A DNA stretch of 38,711 nt from Steroidobacteraceae bacterium (lineage in GTDB: Bacteria > Pseudomonadota > Gammaproteobacteria > Steroidobacterales > Steroidobacteraceae). Shown piece by piece: positions 27,844 to 38,222 of the stretch. Numbering within the stretch: position 1 is the stretch's first letter; every line of letters starts with the position of its first letter. Location: assembly GCA_025458865.1 (NCBI GenBank), contig JALORP010000050.1, positions 1 through 38,711 of the forward strand. Direction: 5' to 3'. The notes under the pieces are model-generated. The model made no database searches, was not told where the DNA came from, and worked only from the letters and a program-made list of their open reading frames with translations. Made by a program: the position numbers and the translations under genes.

Positions 27844-28435
27844 CCTGCTGCCCTGGCGGGCCGAACTCCGCCAGCGCCGCCAGAAGGAATTCCTGATCGG
27901 CCTCGGGGCCGCGGCCAGCGCGGGCGTGGTCATCGCGCTGCTCGCGCACTTCGCCGTGAGCACGATGATCGACGCGCAGCAGCGCCGCAACGAGCTGATC
28001 AAGGCCGAGATCGCCGAGCTGGACAAGCAGATCGCCGAGATCCTCGTCCTCGAGGAGCAGAAGGCCCGGATGGTCGCCCGCATGGAGGTCATCGAGAAGC
28101 TCCAGAAGAGCCGGCCGGAGGTCGTCAAGCTGTTCGACGACGTGGTCACGACGCTGCCCGAGGGCGTGTACCTGACCACCCTCAAGCAGAGCCAGCGCAG
28201 GCTGGAGTTCGCCGGCGTGGCGCAGTCGAGCACGCGCGTGTCGTCCTTCATGCGCAACATCGACGGCTCCGAGGCGATGGCGAACCCGGAGCTCAAGGTC
28301 ATCGAGACCAGCGCACCCGGCGCCGGCGCCAGCTTCACCCTGTTCGCGCAGATGAAGGCGGCCGACCCCGAGGCGGAGGCCGAGGCCGGCGCGGCGGCGA
28401 AGCCGAACCGCCGCGTGCAGGAGGCCCGTCGATGA
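27830..28435 (+). CDS. pilN: Type IV pilus inner-membrane assembly protein PilN
   Basis: 201 aa. The conserved PSINLLPWR N-terminus, which inserts into PilM, is present. One membrane helix (about 22-45, from FLIGLGAAASAGVVIALL) is followed by a coiled-coil and a periplasmic ferredoxin-like domain that pairs with PilO. The start lies inside the pilM 3' end, and the stop overlaps the pilO start (ATGA). Confidence 0.94.
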   Translation: MPSINLLPWRAELRQRRQKEFLIGLGAAASAGVVIALLAHFAVSTMIDAQQRRNELIKAEIAELDKQIAEILVLEEQKARMVARMEVIEKLQKSRPEVVKLFDDVVTTLPEGVYLTTLKQSQRRLEFAGVAQSSTRVSSFMRNIDGSEAMANPELKVIETSAPGAGASFTLFAQMKAADPEAEAEAGAAAKPNRRVQEARR

Positions 28436-29142
28436 ACGCCCTCAAGAAATTCTTCGAGGACCTCCAGAAGCTCGACTTCCGCGACGTTGGCCGCTGGCCG
28501 CTGGTGTTCCGCGTGCTCGCGGTCGGCATCGCCTTCGTCGCCGCCACGGGCCTGCTGGTCTGGTACTTCGTCTTCAGCGAGGCGCAGGGCAACGTACCGC
28601 AGCTGCGCAAGGCCGAGGCCGAGCAGAAGTCCCTCTGGAGCACCTTCGACGAGAAGCAGCGGCGCGCCGCCAACCTCGAGGCCTACCGGCTGCAGCTGGC
28701 CGAGATCGAGCGCACCTTCGGCGCGATGCTCCGGCAGCTGCCGGGACGCACCGAGGTGCCGAGCCTGCTGGTGGACATCTCCCAGACCGGCCTCGCCGCC
28801 GGGCTGCAGGAGAACCTGTTCCAGCCGGGGACCGAGGTCCGCCGCGACTTCTACGCGGAGCTGCCCATCAAGATCCGCCTGACCGGCGGCTACCACGAGT
28901 TCGGCGAGTTCGTGAGCGGCGTGGCGGCGCTGCCGCGCATCGTGACGCTGCACGACATCGAGATCACCCCGGCCGGCCGCGGCGGCGGCGCCCGCCGGGG
29001 GGCCGCGGCCCCGCCCGCGGCCCAGCTCACGCTGGACGTCACGGCGAAGACCTACCGCTACCTCGAGGAATCCGAGCTGGCCGAGCAGGAGGCCGCGACC
29101 CAGCGGCCCGCCAACCGCCGCGCACAGGAGGGCAGGAAGTGA
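28432..29142 (+). CDS. pilO: Type IV pilus inner-membrane assembly protein PilO
   Basis: 236 aa. Short cytoplasmic N-terminus, one membrane helix (about 20-45), a coiled-coil (about 55-95) and a periplasmic domain (ELPIKIRLTGGYHEFGEFV is the family signature). It forms heterodimers with PilN and binds PilP, bridging to the PilQ secretin. The C-terminal tail is longer and richer in Ala/Arg than usual. The stop overlaps the GTG of pilP. Confidence 0.94.
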   Translation: MNALKKFFEDLQKLDFRDVGRWPLVFRVLAVGIAFVAATGLLVWYFVFSEAQGNVPQLRKAEAEQKSLWSTFDEKQRRAANLEAYRLQLAEIERTFGAMLRQLPGRTEVPSLLVDISQTGLAAGLQENLFQPGTEVRRDFYAELPIKIRLTGGYHEFGEFVSGVAALPRIVTLHDIEITPAGRGGGARRGAAAPPAAQLTLDVTAKTYRYLEESELAEQEAATQRPANRRAQEGRK

Positions 29143-29651
29143 GCCACGCTGGCAGGAAGATGCTGGTCGCGGGCTGCCTCGCGGCCGCGCTGGGCCTCGC
29201 CGGCTGCGGCGACGGCCTCGACGACCTGCGCGCCGAGATCGAGCAGGCCAAGCAGCGGCCCGGCGGGCGCATCGCGCCCCTGCCCGAGGTCAAGCCGTAC
29301 GAGTCCCACGCCTACAGCCAGGCCGGCAGCCGGTCGCCGTTCATGCAGAGCGTGGCCGCGTCGGACGCCTCCGGTCCCCGCCCGGACAGCAAGCGATCGC
29401 GCGAGTACCTCGAGCAGTTTCCGCTCGACACCATGCGCATGGTGGGGACGCTTCGCCTCGGCGCCGCGAACTACGGGCTCGTGCAGACTCGCGACGGGCT
29501 CGTGCACCGCGTGTTGCCGGGCAACTACCTCGGACAGAACGACGGCAAGATCCTGTCGGTCGCCGAGACCCGCATATCGCTGATCGAGATCGTGCCTGAC
29601 GGACTCGGCGGCTACATCGAGCGGCCTGCCGCCCTCGGCATGGGCGAATGA
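29139..29651 (+). CDS. pilP: Type IV pilus lipoprotein PilP
   Basis: 170 aa from a GTG start with AGGAGG 8 bases upstream. Lipoprotein signal with LGLAGCG (lipidated Cys near residue 22), an extended linker (PLPEVKPYESHAYS), then the C-terminal beta domain (EQFPLDTMRMVGTL, VLPGNYLGQNDGKI). PilP connects PilN/PilO in the inner membrane to the N0 domain of PilQ. Confidence 0.94.
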   Translation: MSHAGRKMLVAGCLAAALGLAGCGDGLDDLRAEIEQAKQRPGGRIAPLPEVKPYESHAYSQAGSRSPFMQSVAASDASGPRPDSKRSREYLEQFPLDTMRMVGTLRLGAANYGLVQTRDGLVHRVLPGNYLGQNDGKILSVAETRISLIEIVPDGLGGYIERPAALGMGE

Positions 29652-29670
29652 ATTCCTGGGAGAACACCTG

Positions 29671-31821
29671 ATGGCTGGCAAGGACAGGGCAACGGGTTCG
29701 AACAACGGCGCGTCGCGCCGCGTCACGCGATGGCTGGGCGGCGCCGCCGCGACGCTCGCGCTGGCGTGGGGCGGGGTCGCGCAGGCTCAGGCGCCCGCGG
29801 TCTCGCTGACCGCCGTCGACGTGCAGCCTCAGTCGGGCAACACGCTGCAGGTGCGGCTGCGCACCAGCGGCCCGGCGCCAGAGCCGCTGGCCTTCACCAT
29901 CGACCAGCCGGCGCGGCTGTCGATCGACCTGCCCGACGTGGGGCTGGCGCTCGATAACCGGCGCGTGGACGTCAAGGCGGCCGGCGTCGACAGCATCGTC
30001 GCCGCCGAGGCCGGCGGCCGCACGCGCGTCGTGTTCAACCTCGACTCGCTGGTGCCCTACACGGCGCGCGCCGAGGGCAACGCGGTCGTGGTGACCTTCG
30101 GCGGCGCGGCGGCCTCGCAGGCTGCGGCCGCGCCGGTCGCCACCGCCGCCGGCCCGCGCAGCATCGCCGGCGTGGACTTCCGCCGCTCGCCCGAGGGGGC
30201 CGGCCGCGTCATCGTGCGGCTGTCCGACCCGCGCACGCCCGCGAGCCTGCGCCAGGAAGGCAACCGCGTGATCGTCGACTTCACCGGTGCCACGCTTCCC
30301 GAACAGCTCATGAAGCGCTACGACGTGGTGGACTTCGCCACGCCGGTCACGACCGTGGACGCGACGCGGACGGCGACCGCGGCGCGCATCGTGGTGAGCG
30401 CCGCCGGCGACTGGGAGCAGCTCGCCTACCAGGCCGACGACACCTACGTGGTCGAGGTCCGGGAGCGACCCAAGCGCGCCATCGTGAGCGAGGCCGAGAA
30501 GGTGTACACGGGCGAGCGGCTGACGCTCAACTTCCAGGACATCGACGTGCGCGCGGTGCTGCAGCTGCTGGCCGACACCAGCGGCCAGAACATCGTGGTG
30601 AGCGATTCGGTCACCGGCCGCGTCACCCTGCGCCTGCAGAACGTACCCTGGGACCAGGCCCTCGACATCGTGCTGCGCACGAAGGGCCTCGACATGCGCA
30701 GGAAGGACAACGTGATCCTCGTGGCGCCGCAGGCCGAGATCGCGGCCCGCGAGAAGGCCGAGCTCGCCGCGCAGAAGGACATCCAGGAGCTGGCGCCGCT
30801 GCGCACCGAGTTCCTGCAGGTCAACTACGCCAAGGCCTCGGACATCGCCCAGCTGCTCAAGAGCAGCGGGAGCGGTTCGCTCCTCTCCGCGCGCGGCAAC
30901 GTCAGCATCGACGAGCGCACCAACACCCTGCTGCTGCAGGACACGGCCGAGCAGCTCGAGCAGATCCGCGCCATGGTCGCGACCCTCGACATCCCGGTGC
31001 GCCAGGTGCTCATCGAGTCGCGCATCGTGATCGTGAGCGACGACTTCTCGCGCGACCTCGGCGTGCGGGCCGGCTTCAACCGGATCTCCGACACCGTAAA
31101 GGACCTGCTGTTCATCGGCGGCAGCGCGCAGGCGAACGACACGGCGGTGGGCTCGGTGCTCGACAACCTCGCGAACACTGGCCAGCCGTTCCCGGCGCAG
31201 ATCCCCTTCGGGAACTTCGACCGCTACAACGTGAACCTCCCGGTCAGCAACCCGGCCGGCCGCATCGCGCTGTCGGTGCTCGACTTCGACGACTTCCTGA
31301 TCGACCTCGAGCTGTCGGCCGCCCAGGCCGAGGGCAAGGGCGAGATCGTCTCCTCGCCGCGCGTCATCACGGCGAACCAGCGCGAGGCGGTGATCGAGCA
31401 GGGTGTCGAGGTGCCCTACCAGGAGTCCGCCTCCAGCGGCGCCACGACCACGCAGTTCAAGAAGGCGGTGCTGTCGCTCAAGGTCACCCCGCAGATCACG
31501 CCGGACGACCGCGTGATCCTCGACCTGGAAGTGAACAAGGACAGCGTCGGCCAGCTCGTGCCGAGCGCGACCGGCGGCTTCGTGCCCTCGATCGATACGC
31601 GTTCGATCAGCACGCAGGTGCTGGTGAACGACGGCCAGACGGTCGTCCTCGGCGGCATCATGGAGACCGAGCGCCGCGAGACGGAGAACAAGGTGCCGTT
31701 CCTCGGCGACGTGCCGGGCCTCGGCGTCCTGTTCCGCACGCGCAGCAAGTCCGATCAGCGCGACGAGCTGCTGATCTTCGTGACCCCGAAGATCCTGCGC
31801 GAGGGCTCGAACATCAACTGA
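29671..31821 (+). CDS. pilQ: Type IV pilus secretin PilQ
   Basis: 716 aa with a signal peptide ending near residue 40. Domains in order: two peptidoglycan-binding AMIN domains (about 46-125 and 165-240), an STN/N0 domain (about 270-345, with RLTLNFQDIDVRAVLQ), a secretin-N domain, and the C-terminal secretin pore (IVSSPRVITANQREAVIEQG, VLVNDGQTVVLGGI, VPFLGDVPGLGVLFR). It forms the outer-membrane channel for the pilus fibre. GGGAG lies before the ATG. A strong terminator begins 47 nt after the stop. Confidence 0.96.
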   Translation: MAGKDRATGSNNGASRRVTRWLGGAAATLALAWGGVAQAQAPAVSLTAVDVQPQSGNTLQVRLRTSGPAPEPLAFTIDQPARLSIDLPDVGLALDNRRVDVKAAGVDSIVAAEAGGRTRVVFNLDSLVPYTARAEGNAVVVTFGGAAASQAAAAPVATAAGPRSIAGVDFRRSPEGAGRVIVRLSDPRTPASLRQEGNRVIVDFTGATLPEQLMKRYDVVDFATPVTTVDATRTATAARIVVSAAGDWEQLAYQADDTYVVEVRERPKRAIVSEAEKVYTGERLTLNFQDIDVRAVLQLLADTSGQNIVVSDSVTGRVTLRLQNVPWDQALDIVLRTKGLDMRRKDNVILVAPQAEIAAREKAELAAQKDIQELAPLRTEFLQVNYAKASDIAQLLKSSGSGSLLSARGNVSIDERTNTLLLQDTAEQLEQIRAMVATLDIPVRQVLIESRIVIVSDDFSRDLGVRAGFNRISDTVKDLLFIGGSAQANDTAVGSVLDNLANTGQPFPAQIPFGNFDRYNVNLPVSNPAGRIALSVLDFDDFLIDLELSAAQAEGKGEIVSSPRVITANQREAVIEQGVEVPYQESASSGATTTQFKKAVLSLKVTPQITPDDRVILDLEVNKDSVGQLVPSATGGFVPSIDTRSISTQVLVNDGQTVVLGGIMETERRETENKVPFLGDVPGLGVLFRTRSKSDQRDELLIFVTPKILREGSNIN

Positions 31822-31867
31822 TCCCGCCGCCTGGCTTGCGGGCCGGGCGGGCCGAGGGCACAGTCGC

Positions 31868-31904
31868 ACGGCCGCTCCCAGGCAGGGAGCGGCCGTCGTT
31901 TTTT
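31868..31904 (+). terminator. Strong intrinsic terminator between pilQ and aroK
   Basis: A perfect 12-bp stem (31868-31879 with 31885-31896, core GGCCGCTCCC / GGGAGCGGCC), a 5-nt loop, and six T (31899-31904). It ends the pil operon only 15 nt before the aroK start, so aroK-aroB-dgt must rely on read-through or on a promoter inside or overlapping this element. Confidence 0.85.
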
Positions 31905-31919
31905 GACGCGGGGCGACAC

Positions 31920-32465
31920 TTGGCGGACGGACTGGCGGGCAGCGTATTCCTGGTCGGGCCGATGGGTGCCGGCAAGACCGCCGTCGGGCGCCGCCTCGCG
32001 CGCCTGCTCGGGCTGCGCTTCGTGGACAGCGACGAGGCGATCGTGTCGCGCACCGGCGTGGACATCGCCTACATCTTCGAGAAGGAGGGCGAGGCGGGCT
32101 TCAGGCAGCGGGAGCGCGACGCCATCGACGCGCTCACCCGCGAGCCCGGCCTCGTGCTCGCGACGGGGGGCGGTGCCGTGCTGCTGCCGGAGAACCGCGA
32201 GCGGCTCGCCGCCCGCGGCACGGTCGTGTACCTTGAGGCGTCCGTGGCCCAGCAGCTCGCGCGCACCCGGCGCGGCACCCACCGGCCGCTGCTTCGGACC
32301 GCCGACCCCGCGGCACGGCTCGCGGAACTGATGGCCGTCCGCGAGCCGCTGTACCGGGAGGTCGCCCGCCTCGTCGTGCCGACCGACGGACGCAAGGTCG
32401 CTGCCGTGGCCTCGGAGATCGCCCGCCGCCTGTCCGCCGGCGCCGTCCCGGAGCAGCAAGCTTGA
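31920..32465 (+). CDS. aroK: Shikimate kinase
   Basis: 181 aa from a TTG start ([20 protein letters not shown]), placing the P-loop at the family's normal distance from the N-terminus. The in-frame ATG at 31836 would include the terminator and add 28 unrelated residues. It phosphorylates shikimate with ATP in aromatic amino acid synthesis. P-loop GPMGAGKT, shikimate-binding FVDSDEAI and the GGGAVL segment are present. It overlaps aroB by 4 nt. The order pilQ-aroK-aroB is the conserved gammaproteobacterial one. Confidence 0.93.
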   Translation: MADGLAGSVFLVGPMGAGKTAVGRRLARLLGLRFVDSDEAIVSRTGVDIAYIFEKEGEAGFRQRERDAIDALTREPGLVLATGGGAVLLPENRERLAARGTVVYLEASVAQQLARTRRGTHRPLLRTADPAARLAELMAVREPLYREVARLVVPTDGRKVAAVASEIARRLSAGAVPEQQA

Positions 32466-33559
32466 CCGACACCGACCGGCTGAACATCGACCTCGGCGAG
32501 CGCAGCTACCCGATCCACATCGGGCCCGGGCTGCTGGGGCAGCCGGGACTGCTCACCGGGTCGCTGCCGGGCGGCGCCGACGTCATGCTGGTCAGCAACG
32601 AGACGGTGATGCCGCTGTGGGGCGCGCGCGCCGAGGCGGCGCTCGCCGGCCGCCGGGTCGCGCGCTGCGTGCTTCCGGATGGCGAGGCGCACAAGACGAT
32701 GGCCACGCTGGGTGTCGTGCTCGACGCGCTGGTCGAGGCGCGCATGAACCGCGACTGTATCGTCGTTGCACTGGGCGGCGGCGTCGTGGGCGACATCGCC
32801 GGCTTCGCGGCGGCCTGCTACCAGCGCGGCGTCGCCTATGCGCAGGTCCCGACCACCCTGCTCGCGCAGGTGGATTCGTCGGTCGGCGGCAAGACCGGCG
32901 TCAACCACCCGGGCGGCAAGAACCTGATCGGCGCCTTCCACCAGCCTGTCGTCGTCATCGCGGACACCGATACGCTCGGCACGCTGCCCGACCGCGAGCT
33001 GCGCGCGGGCATCGCCGAGGTGATCAAGTACGGCGTGCTCGGCGACGCCGACTTCTTCGGCTGGCTCGAGCACAACGTCGGCCGGCTGCTGCAGCGGGAG
33101 CCCAAGGCGCTCGGCTACGCCATCCGCCGCTCCTGCGAGATGAAGGCGGCTATCGTCGGCCGCGACGAGCGCGAGCAGGGCGAGCGCGCGCTGCTGAACC
33201 TCGGCCACACCTTCGGCCACGCGATCGAATCCGGCGCCGGCTACGGCGCCTGGCTGCACGGTGAAGCAGTCGCTGCGGGGATGCTGCTCGCGGCTGAGTT
33301 CTCCCGCCGCGTGCGCGGCCTTCCAGGCGTCGACGTCGCGAGGCTGCGCGACCTGCTCGTCCGGGCCGGGCTGCCGGTGGATCCGCCGCGCCTCGGCGCG
33401 GCACGCGCGCTCGAACTGATGCGCATGGACAAGAAGGTCAAGGCCGGCCGGATCCGGCTGGTGCTGATGGACCGCATCGGCGAGGCGATCCTCACCGACG
33501 ACTACCCGCCCGCCGCGCTCGAGGGCCTGCTCGCCGAGGCCATGGGCGAGGCGGCCTGA
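32462..33559 (+). CDS. aroB: 3-dehydroquinate synthase
   Basis: 365 aa from TTG (4-nt overlap with aroK). It converts DAHP to 3-dehydroquinate using NAD and a divalent metal. Signatures: [19 protein letters not shown] (NAD site), [20 protein letters not shown], and metal ligands in the [12 protein letters not shown] and [11 protein letters not shown] segments. Its stop overlaps the dgt start by one base (TGATG). It has the typical length. Confidence 0.96.
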   Translation: MTDTDRLNIDLGERSYPIHIGPGLLGQPGLLTGSLPGGADVMLVSNETVMPLWGARAEAALAGRRVARCVLPDGEAHKTMATLGVVLDALVEARMNRDCIVVALGGGVVGDIAGFAAACYQRGVAYAQVPTTLLAQVDSSVGGKTGVNHPGGKNLIGAFHQPVVVIADTDTLGTLPDRELRAGIAEVIKYGVLGDADFFGWLEHNVGRLLQREPKALGYAIRRSCEMKAAIVGRDEREQGERALLNLGHTFGHAIESGAGYGAWLHGEAVAAGMLLAAEFSRRVRGLPGVDVARLRDLLVRAGLPVDPPRLGAARALELMRMDKKVKAGRIRLVLMDRIGEAILTDDYPPAALEGLLAEAMGEAA

Positions 33560-34728
33560 TGACGGGCGCCGTCCCCGACCACGACCGCGGGCTCGCGCCC
33601 TGGGCGGCGCTCGAGGCCACGTCCCGGGGCAGGCGTTACCCCGAGCCCCCGCCGGGCAACCGCGGCGAGTTCCAGCGCGACCGCGACCGGATCGTCCATT
33701 CCAACGCGTTCCGGCGGCTGGTCTACAAGACGCAGGTTTTCGTCAACCACGAGGGCGACCTGTTCCGCACGCGGCTCACTCACTCCCTCGAGGTGGCGCA
33801 GATCGGCAGGACCGTGGCCCGGGTCCTCGGCCTCTCGGAGCCGCTGACCGAGGCGATATGCCTCGCCCACGACCTTGGGCACACCCCGTTCGGACATGCC
33901 GGGCAGGACGTCCTCAACGCCTGCATGCGCGAGTTCGGCGGCTTCGAGCACAACCTGCAGTCGCTGCGGGTCGTGGACGAGCTCGAGGAGCGCTACGCCT
34001 CCTTCCCCGGCCTGAACCTGACCTTCGAGTGCCGGGAAGGCATCCTGAAGCACTGCTCGGCGGCGAACGCCCGGCAGATCGGGGACCTGGGACGCCGATT
34101 CCTCGAGCGGCGCCAGCCCTCGCTCGAGGCGCAGCTCGCGAACCTCGCGGACGCGATCGCCTACAACAATCACGACGTGGACGACGGCGTTCGGGCCGGC
34201 CTCATCAGCCTCGCGGACCTCGCGGACGTGCCGCTGTTCGCGCGCCAGCAGGACGTGGTGCTGCGCTCATATCCGGAGGTCAGGCCGAAGCAGCTGCTGC
34301 ACGAGACCATCCGGCGGATGATCAACGACGTCGTGAGCGACCTCATCGACGAGACGCGCCGGCGCATCGAGGCGGCCGCGCCGTCCTCCGTCGAGGACGT
34401 GCGCGCGCTGGGCGAGCCGCTGGTGGCGTTCTCCGCGGGCAAGGCGGACGAGCACTACGCGCTGAAACGCTTCCTCAGGAGGCGCGTGTACGAGCACGAG
34501 CGCGTGCTCGCCATGCGTGAGAAGGCCGTGCGCATCCTCGAGGAGCTGTTCGCGGCCTTCATGGACGACGTCTCGCGCCTGCCGGACGAGCACCGCGACA
34601 CGGCGCTGCGGCTCGAGGCGGAGGCCGGCGCTGCGGGCCGTGCCCGGGCGGTGGCCGACTACATCGCGGGCATGACCGACCGCTACGCCTTCCTCGAGCA
34701 CGAGCGGGTGCTGGGGACCCGGGGCTGA
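33559..34728 (+). CDS. dgt: Deoxyguanosinetriphosphate triphosphohydrolase (dGTPase-like, HD domain)
   Basis: 389 aa. It removes triphosphate from dGTP or other dNTPs, shaping dNTP pools. N-terminal [17 protein letters not shown]-domain metal ligands in [15 protein letters not shown] and [15 protein letters not shown], and [14 protein letters not shown] are all present. The size matches the shorter Dgt-like proteins rather than E. coli Dgt (505 aa). It occupies the place where damX follows aroB in enterobacteria and pseudomonads. The substrate range cannot be read from sequence. Confidence 0.92.
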   Translation: MTGAVPDHDRGLAPWAALEATSRGRRYPEPPPGNRGEFQRDRDRIVHSNAFRRLVYKTQVFVNHEGDLFRTRLTHSLEVAQIGRTVARVLGLSEPLTEAICLAHDLGHTPFGHAGQDVLNACMREFGGFEHNLQSLRVVDELEERYASFPGLNLTFECREGILKHCSAANARQIGDLGRRFLERRQPSLEAQLANLADAIAYNNHDVDDGVRAGLISLADLADVPLFARQQDVVLRSYPEVRPKQLLHETIRRMINDVVSDLIDETRRRIEAAAPSSVEDVRALGEPLVAFSAGKADEHYALKRFLRRRVYEHERVLAMREKAVRILEELFAAFMDDVSRLPDEHRDTALRLEAEAGAAGRARAVADYIAGMTDRYAFLEHERVLGTRG

Positions 34729-34756
34729 CGGCGCTGCGGGGGGTCGCGTCCCTCGC

Positions 34757-36226
34757 CTACAGGTTCTCCTCGATCAGCGCCTCGACGCGCCCGGCCTTCA
34801 CCGCGGCGACGAGCGCCGAATAGTCGCGCTCGTTCTGGTCTGCGTAGGCCAGCGCGAACCGGCCGATGGCCTGGTCGAAGTTGTCGGTCCTGCCCAGGTA
34901 GCCGCTGATCGTCGCCGCGTCGCCCGACTTGGCGTGGGCGCGGGCGAGGGTCCAGCCGCAATAATCGGCATACCGCTTCAGCTGTACGGGCGAGGCGCCC
35001 TCGACGGGCAGGGAGAGCTTCATGTCCCGCAGCTGGCGAATGAAGAAGTCGCGGCCGCGGATGCTGCGCGTCCAGCCCAGCAGGATGTCGCTCGATGACT
35101 GCATCAGCCGCTGGCCGCAGACCACGCGCTGCCCCTGGTTGTCGTAGGAACTCTTGCCTGCGAAAGGCTCGAGCACCGAGTGGCGGGCCTCCTTGAACTG
35201 CAGCAGCAGCGGGTGATTCTCCGGCGAGAAGAAGAGCCCGACGAAGCAGCGCGTGCCGACGCTGCCGATGCCGACGACCTTCACCGCGAAATCCTCCAGG
35301 CGGTAGCGGTCGAACATCACGCGCACGGGATCGGGCAGCGACCGGCGATACTCGACGAGCGCCAGCCTGACCAGCTCGATGGCGTCCTCTTCCTGGACGT
35401 GGAACAGCGTCGGCAGCTGGTCCACGAGGCGGCGCCGGCCGCCGACCTCCTCGCTGATCTTCGGGAACAGGTACTCGGCCACCCGCGTGCGCGCCTTCGC
35501 GGCATAGCTCTTGCGGCGCTCCAGCGCCTCGGCGTCGGGCGCTGCCTCGATCAGGGCCTTCTCGTCGAGGCGGTCGTACCAGACGTCGAGCGGGCTGCGC
35601 TTCGAATAGTCGCGCAGGTGCTCGCGGTAGGAACGCACGCACCCGATCGCGGCCGCCCGGGCCTGCGCGTCGGTGTGGCCATTGTCGCGGGCGGCCACGG
35701 CGAAGCTGACGGCGAGGCGCTTGACGTCCCACTCCCAGGGCGCAGGCAGGGTTTCGTCGAAGTCGTTGATGTCGAAGATCAGGTTGCGCTCGGGCGTGGC
35801 GAACAGGCCGAAGTTCATCAGGTGGCAGTCGCCGCAGGCCTGGACCCTGAGGCCCGTGCTCGGGGTCCTGGCCAGGTCGCTCGCCATCAGGCCGGCCGAG
35901 CCGCGCAGGAAGGTGAAGGGGCTGCGCAGCATCCGCCCGTAGCGGATCGGCACCAGGTCCGGCACCCGGTCCTGGTTGGAGGCTTCGAGGATCGCGATCG
36001 GGTCGCGCTGCCCCTTCGATGGCGGTTTCCACCCGGCATGGAGATGGCGCGGCAGAGCTTCGCGCAGCGCCTTGCCTGCGAGCAGGCACTCCTCGCGGGA
36101 GCGGAATGCCTGCCCCTCCGCCGCGTGCCGTTGCGGCGCGCGCGGCGCTTTCCGCGGGGACCTCCGCGGCGGCGCCGCGCGCTGGCGGCTCTTCTTGGTC
36201 GCTTTCACGTCTGGAACCTCGCGCAC
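34757..36226 (-). CDS. DUF2252 family protein
   Basis: 489 aa from a GTG; the first 40 residues are basic and Pro/Arg-rich and may be disordered, and an in-frame GTG 18 nt further in is an alternative start. The DUF2252 signatures are clear: YGRMLRSPFTFLRGSA, GDCHLMNFGLFATP, FDINDFDETLPAPWEWDVKRL and QGQRVVCGQRLMQSSSD. The HxxN...D arrangement recalls aminoglycoside-phosphotransferase/kinase folds, but no function is established that I know of. It is convergent with dgt and divergent from pyrF, alone in its transcription unit. Confidence 0.88.
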   Translation of the reverse strand: MREVPDVKATKKSRQRAAPPRRSPRKAPRAPQRHAAEGQAFRSREECLLAGKALREALPRHLHAGWKPPSKGQRDPIAILEASNQDRVPDLVPIRYGRMLRSPFTFLRGSAGLMASDLARTPSTGLRVQACGDCHLMNFGLFATPERNLIFDINDFDETLPAPWEWDVKRLAVSFAVAARDNGHTDAQARAAAIGCVRSYREHLRDYSKRSPLDVWYDRLDEKALIEAAPDAEALERRKSYAAKARTRVAEYLFPKISEEVGGRRRLVDQLPTLFHVQEEDAIELVRLALVEYRRSLPDPVRVMFDRYRLEDFAVKVVGIGSVGTRCFVGLFFSPENHPLLLQFKEARHSVLEPFAGKSSYDNQGQRVVCGQRLMQSSSDILLGWTRSIRGRDFFIRQLRDMKLSLPVEGASPVQLKRYADYCGWTLARAHAKSGDAATISGYLGRTDNFDQAIGRFALAYADQNERDYSALVAAVKAGRVEALIEENL

Positions 36227-36435
36227 GGGGGTGTATCCGGCGCTAGTGTTTAACCGACCTAACGCTAACGCGATTTGCGCCCGACGCCAACCGGAGGATC
36301 CGAAGCCCGGACCCGGTCTGGTGTCTTCCCCTGACCCGGCCGGGTTTCGGGCGAAAGCGTGGGCGAACCATCCGGTCGGGCGGACGCGCGCGTCGCGGGT
36401 TAGGTAACATTCACGGGCCCAGCCCGGAGTAGCCC
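36227..36435. promoter_or_regulatory. Divergent intergenic region DUF2252 / pyrF
   Basis: 209 bp without a gene. Near pyrF, TAACAT (36405-36410) is a possible -10, giving a leader of about 19 nt. A perfect 12-bp palindrome GACGCGCGCGTC (36383-36394) lies where the -35 would be and could be an operator or chance in GC-rich DNA. GGAG at 36426-36429 is the pyrF ribosome site. Confidence 0.35.
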
Positions 36436-37155
36436 GTGACCCGAGTGACCATCCCCGCGCGCGAGCGCCTGATCTTCGCCATGGACGTCCCCGACGCCGG
36501 CGCCGCGCGCCGGCTGGCCGACGAACTGGGAGACTCGGTCGTGTTCTACAAGCTGGGCCTGGAGCTCTTCATGTCCGGCGGCTACTTCGAGCTGCTCGAC
36601 TGGATGGTCGGGCGCGGCAAGAAGATCTTCGTGGACCTGAAGTTCTTCGACGTGCCGGCCACCGTCGCCTCGGCCGTGAAGAACCTCCGCAATCGCGGCG
36701 TGACCTTCGCCACGGTTCACGGCAACCAGTCGATCATGGAGGCCGCCGCTGCGGCCAAGGGCGACGTGAAGATCCTGGCGGTGACCGTGCTCACGAGCCT
36801 CGACCGCGGCGACCTCGACGACCTCGGCTTCGCCTGCGACGTCGAGCAGCTGGTCCTGTCCCGCGCCCGCCGGGCACTGGAGGCGGGCTGCGACGGCGTC
36901 GTGTCCTCGGGCCTCGAGGCCAAGCTGCTGCGCGCCGGCGTGGACGATCGCCTGATCGTCGTCACCCCCGGCATCCGGCCGGTCGAGAATCGGCCGGCGG
37001 ACGACCAGAAGCGCGTGGTGAACGTCGAGCAGGCCTTCGCCAACGGCGCCGACTACATCGTGGTCGGACGCCCGATCCGCGACGCGGCCGACCCCCGCGC
37101 CGCCGCCGAACAGATCCAGGCCACCATCGCCCGCTGCTTCCCGGGGACCGCATGA
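36436..37155 (+). CDS. pyrF: Orotidine 5'-phosphate decarboxylase
   Basis: 239 aa from a GTG start with GGAG six bases upstream. It converts OMP to UMP, the last step of pyrimidine synthesis. The catalytic Asp67-x-Lys69-x2-Asp72 motif sits in [12 protein letters not shown]. The phosphate-binding GIRP and VVGRPI segments are present near the C-terminus. Its stop overlaps the hemE start (ATGA), so the two are co-translated. Confidence 0.96.
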   Translation: MTRVTIPARERLIFAMDVPDAGAARRLADELGDSVVFYKLGLELFMSGGYFELLDWMVGRGKKIFVDLKFFDVPATVASAVKNLRNRGVTFATVHGNQSIMEAAAAAKGDVKILAVTVLTSLDRGDLDDLGFACDVEQLVLSRARRALEAGCDGVVSSGLEAKLLRAGVDDRLIVVTPGIRPVENRPADDQKRVVNVEQAFANGADYIVVGRPIRDAADPRAAAEQIQATIARCFPGTA

Positions 37156-38216
37156 CCGACATGAAGAACGACCTGCTGCTGCGCGCGCTCCTGCGCCAGC
37201 CAACCGAGCGCACGCCGGTGTGGATGATGCGCCAGGCCGGCCGCTACCTGCCGGAGTACCGCGCGACGCGGGCGAAGGCCGGCAGCTTCCTCGCCATGTG
37301 CATGAACCCCGAGTACGCCTGCGAGGTGACGATCCAGCCGCTCGACCGCTATCCGCTCGACGCGGCGATCCTGTTCTCCGACATCCTGACCATCCCGCAC
37401 GCGATGGACCTCGACCTCACCTTCGAGGCGGGCGAGGGGCCGAGGATCGGCAAGCCGGTGCGCAGCGCCGCCGACGTGGACCGGCTGTTCGTGCCGGATC
37501 CGGCGCGCGAGCTGAAGTACGTGGTGGACGCCGTGGCGCTGATCCGCCGCGAGCTGGCCGGGCGCGTGCCGCTGATCGGCTTCGCCGGCTCGCCGTGGAC
37601 CGTCGGCACCTACATGGTGGAGGGCGGCGGCAGCAAGAACTTCGCCCACATCAAGGGGATGATGTACGACGCCCCTGACACGCTGCACCGCATGCTCGAC
37701 ATCGTCACGCGCGCGACCACCGCCTACCTCAACGCGCAGATCGAGGCAGGCGCGCAGGCGGTGATGGTGTTCGACACCTGGGGCGGGGCGCTCTCGCCGC
37801 GCCGCTACCTCGAGTTCTCGCTGGACTACATGGCGCGCATCGTGGACGGCCTCATCCGCGAGCGCGAGGGCCGGCGCGTGCCGGTCATCCTCTTCACCAA
37901 GGGCGGCGGCGAGTGGCTCGACCACATGGCCGAGACTGGCTGCGACGCCCTCGGCGTGGACTGGACCATGGACCTCGCTGACGCGCGCACGCTGACCGGC
38001 GGGCGCGTGGCGCTGCAGGGCAACCTCGACCCCTGCGTCCTCTACGCGTCGCCCGAGGTGATCCGCGACGAAGTCGGCCGGGTGCTCGCGAGCTTCGGCC
38101 ATGGCCACGGCCACGTGTTCAACCTCGGCCACGGCATCCACCCCGACATCGACCCCGGGCGCGTCTCGGCGATGCTCGCGGCGGTGCACGAACTTTCCCC
38201 CCAGTACCACCGGTAG
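37152..38216 (+). CDS. hemE: Uroporphyrinogen decarboxylase
   Basis: 354 aa, the normal length. It removes four acetate carboxyls from uroporphyrinogen III in heme synthesis. The N-terminal [18 protein letters not shown] block with its substrate-binding arginines, the [13 protein letters not shown] segment with the catalytic Asp, [16 protein letters not shown] and [10 protein letters not shown] are all present. It overlaps pyrF by 4 nt; ppa follows after 6 nt. Confidence 0.96.
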   Translation: MTDMKNDLLLRALLRQPTERTPVWMMRQAGRYLPEYRATRAKAGSFLAMCMNPEYACEVTIQPLDRYPLDAAILFSDILTIPHAMDLDLTFEAGEGPRIGKPVRSAADVDRLFVPDPARELKYVVDAVALIRRELAGRVPLIGFAGSPWTVGTYMVEGGGSKNFAHIKGMMYDAPDTLHRMLDIVTRATTAYLNAQIEAGAQAVMVFDTWGGALSPRRYLEFSLDYMARIVDGLIREREGRRVPVILFTKGGGEWLDHMAETGCDALGVDWTMDLADARTLTGGRVALQGNLDPCVLYASPEVIRDEVGRVLASFGHGHGHVFNLGHGIHPDIDPGRVSAMLAAVHELSPQYHR

Positions 38217-38222
38217 GCCCAC

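Noticed and set aside
29341-31869. 842-codon minus-strand frame opposite pilP/pilQ
   Set aside because: Antisense shadow; PilQ domains on the plus strand are unambiguous.
31836-31919. Upstream ATG start for aroK
   Set aside because: The added 28 residues are encoded across the intrinsic terminator and have no counterpart in shikimate kinases.
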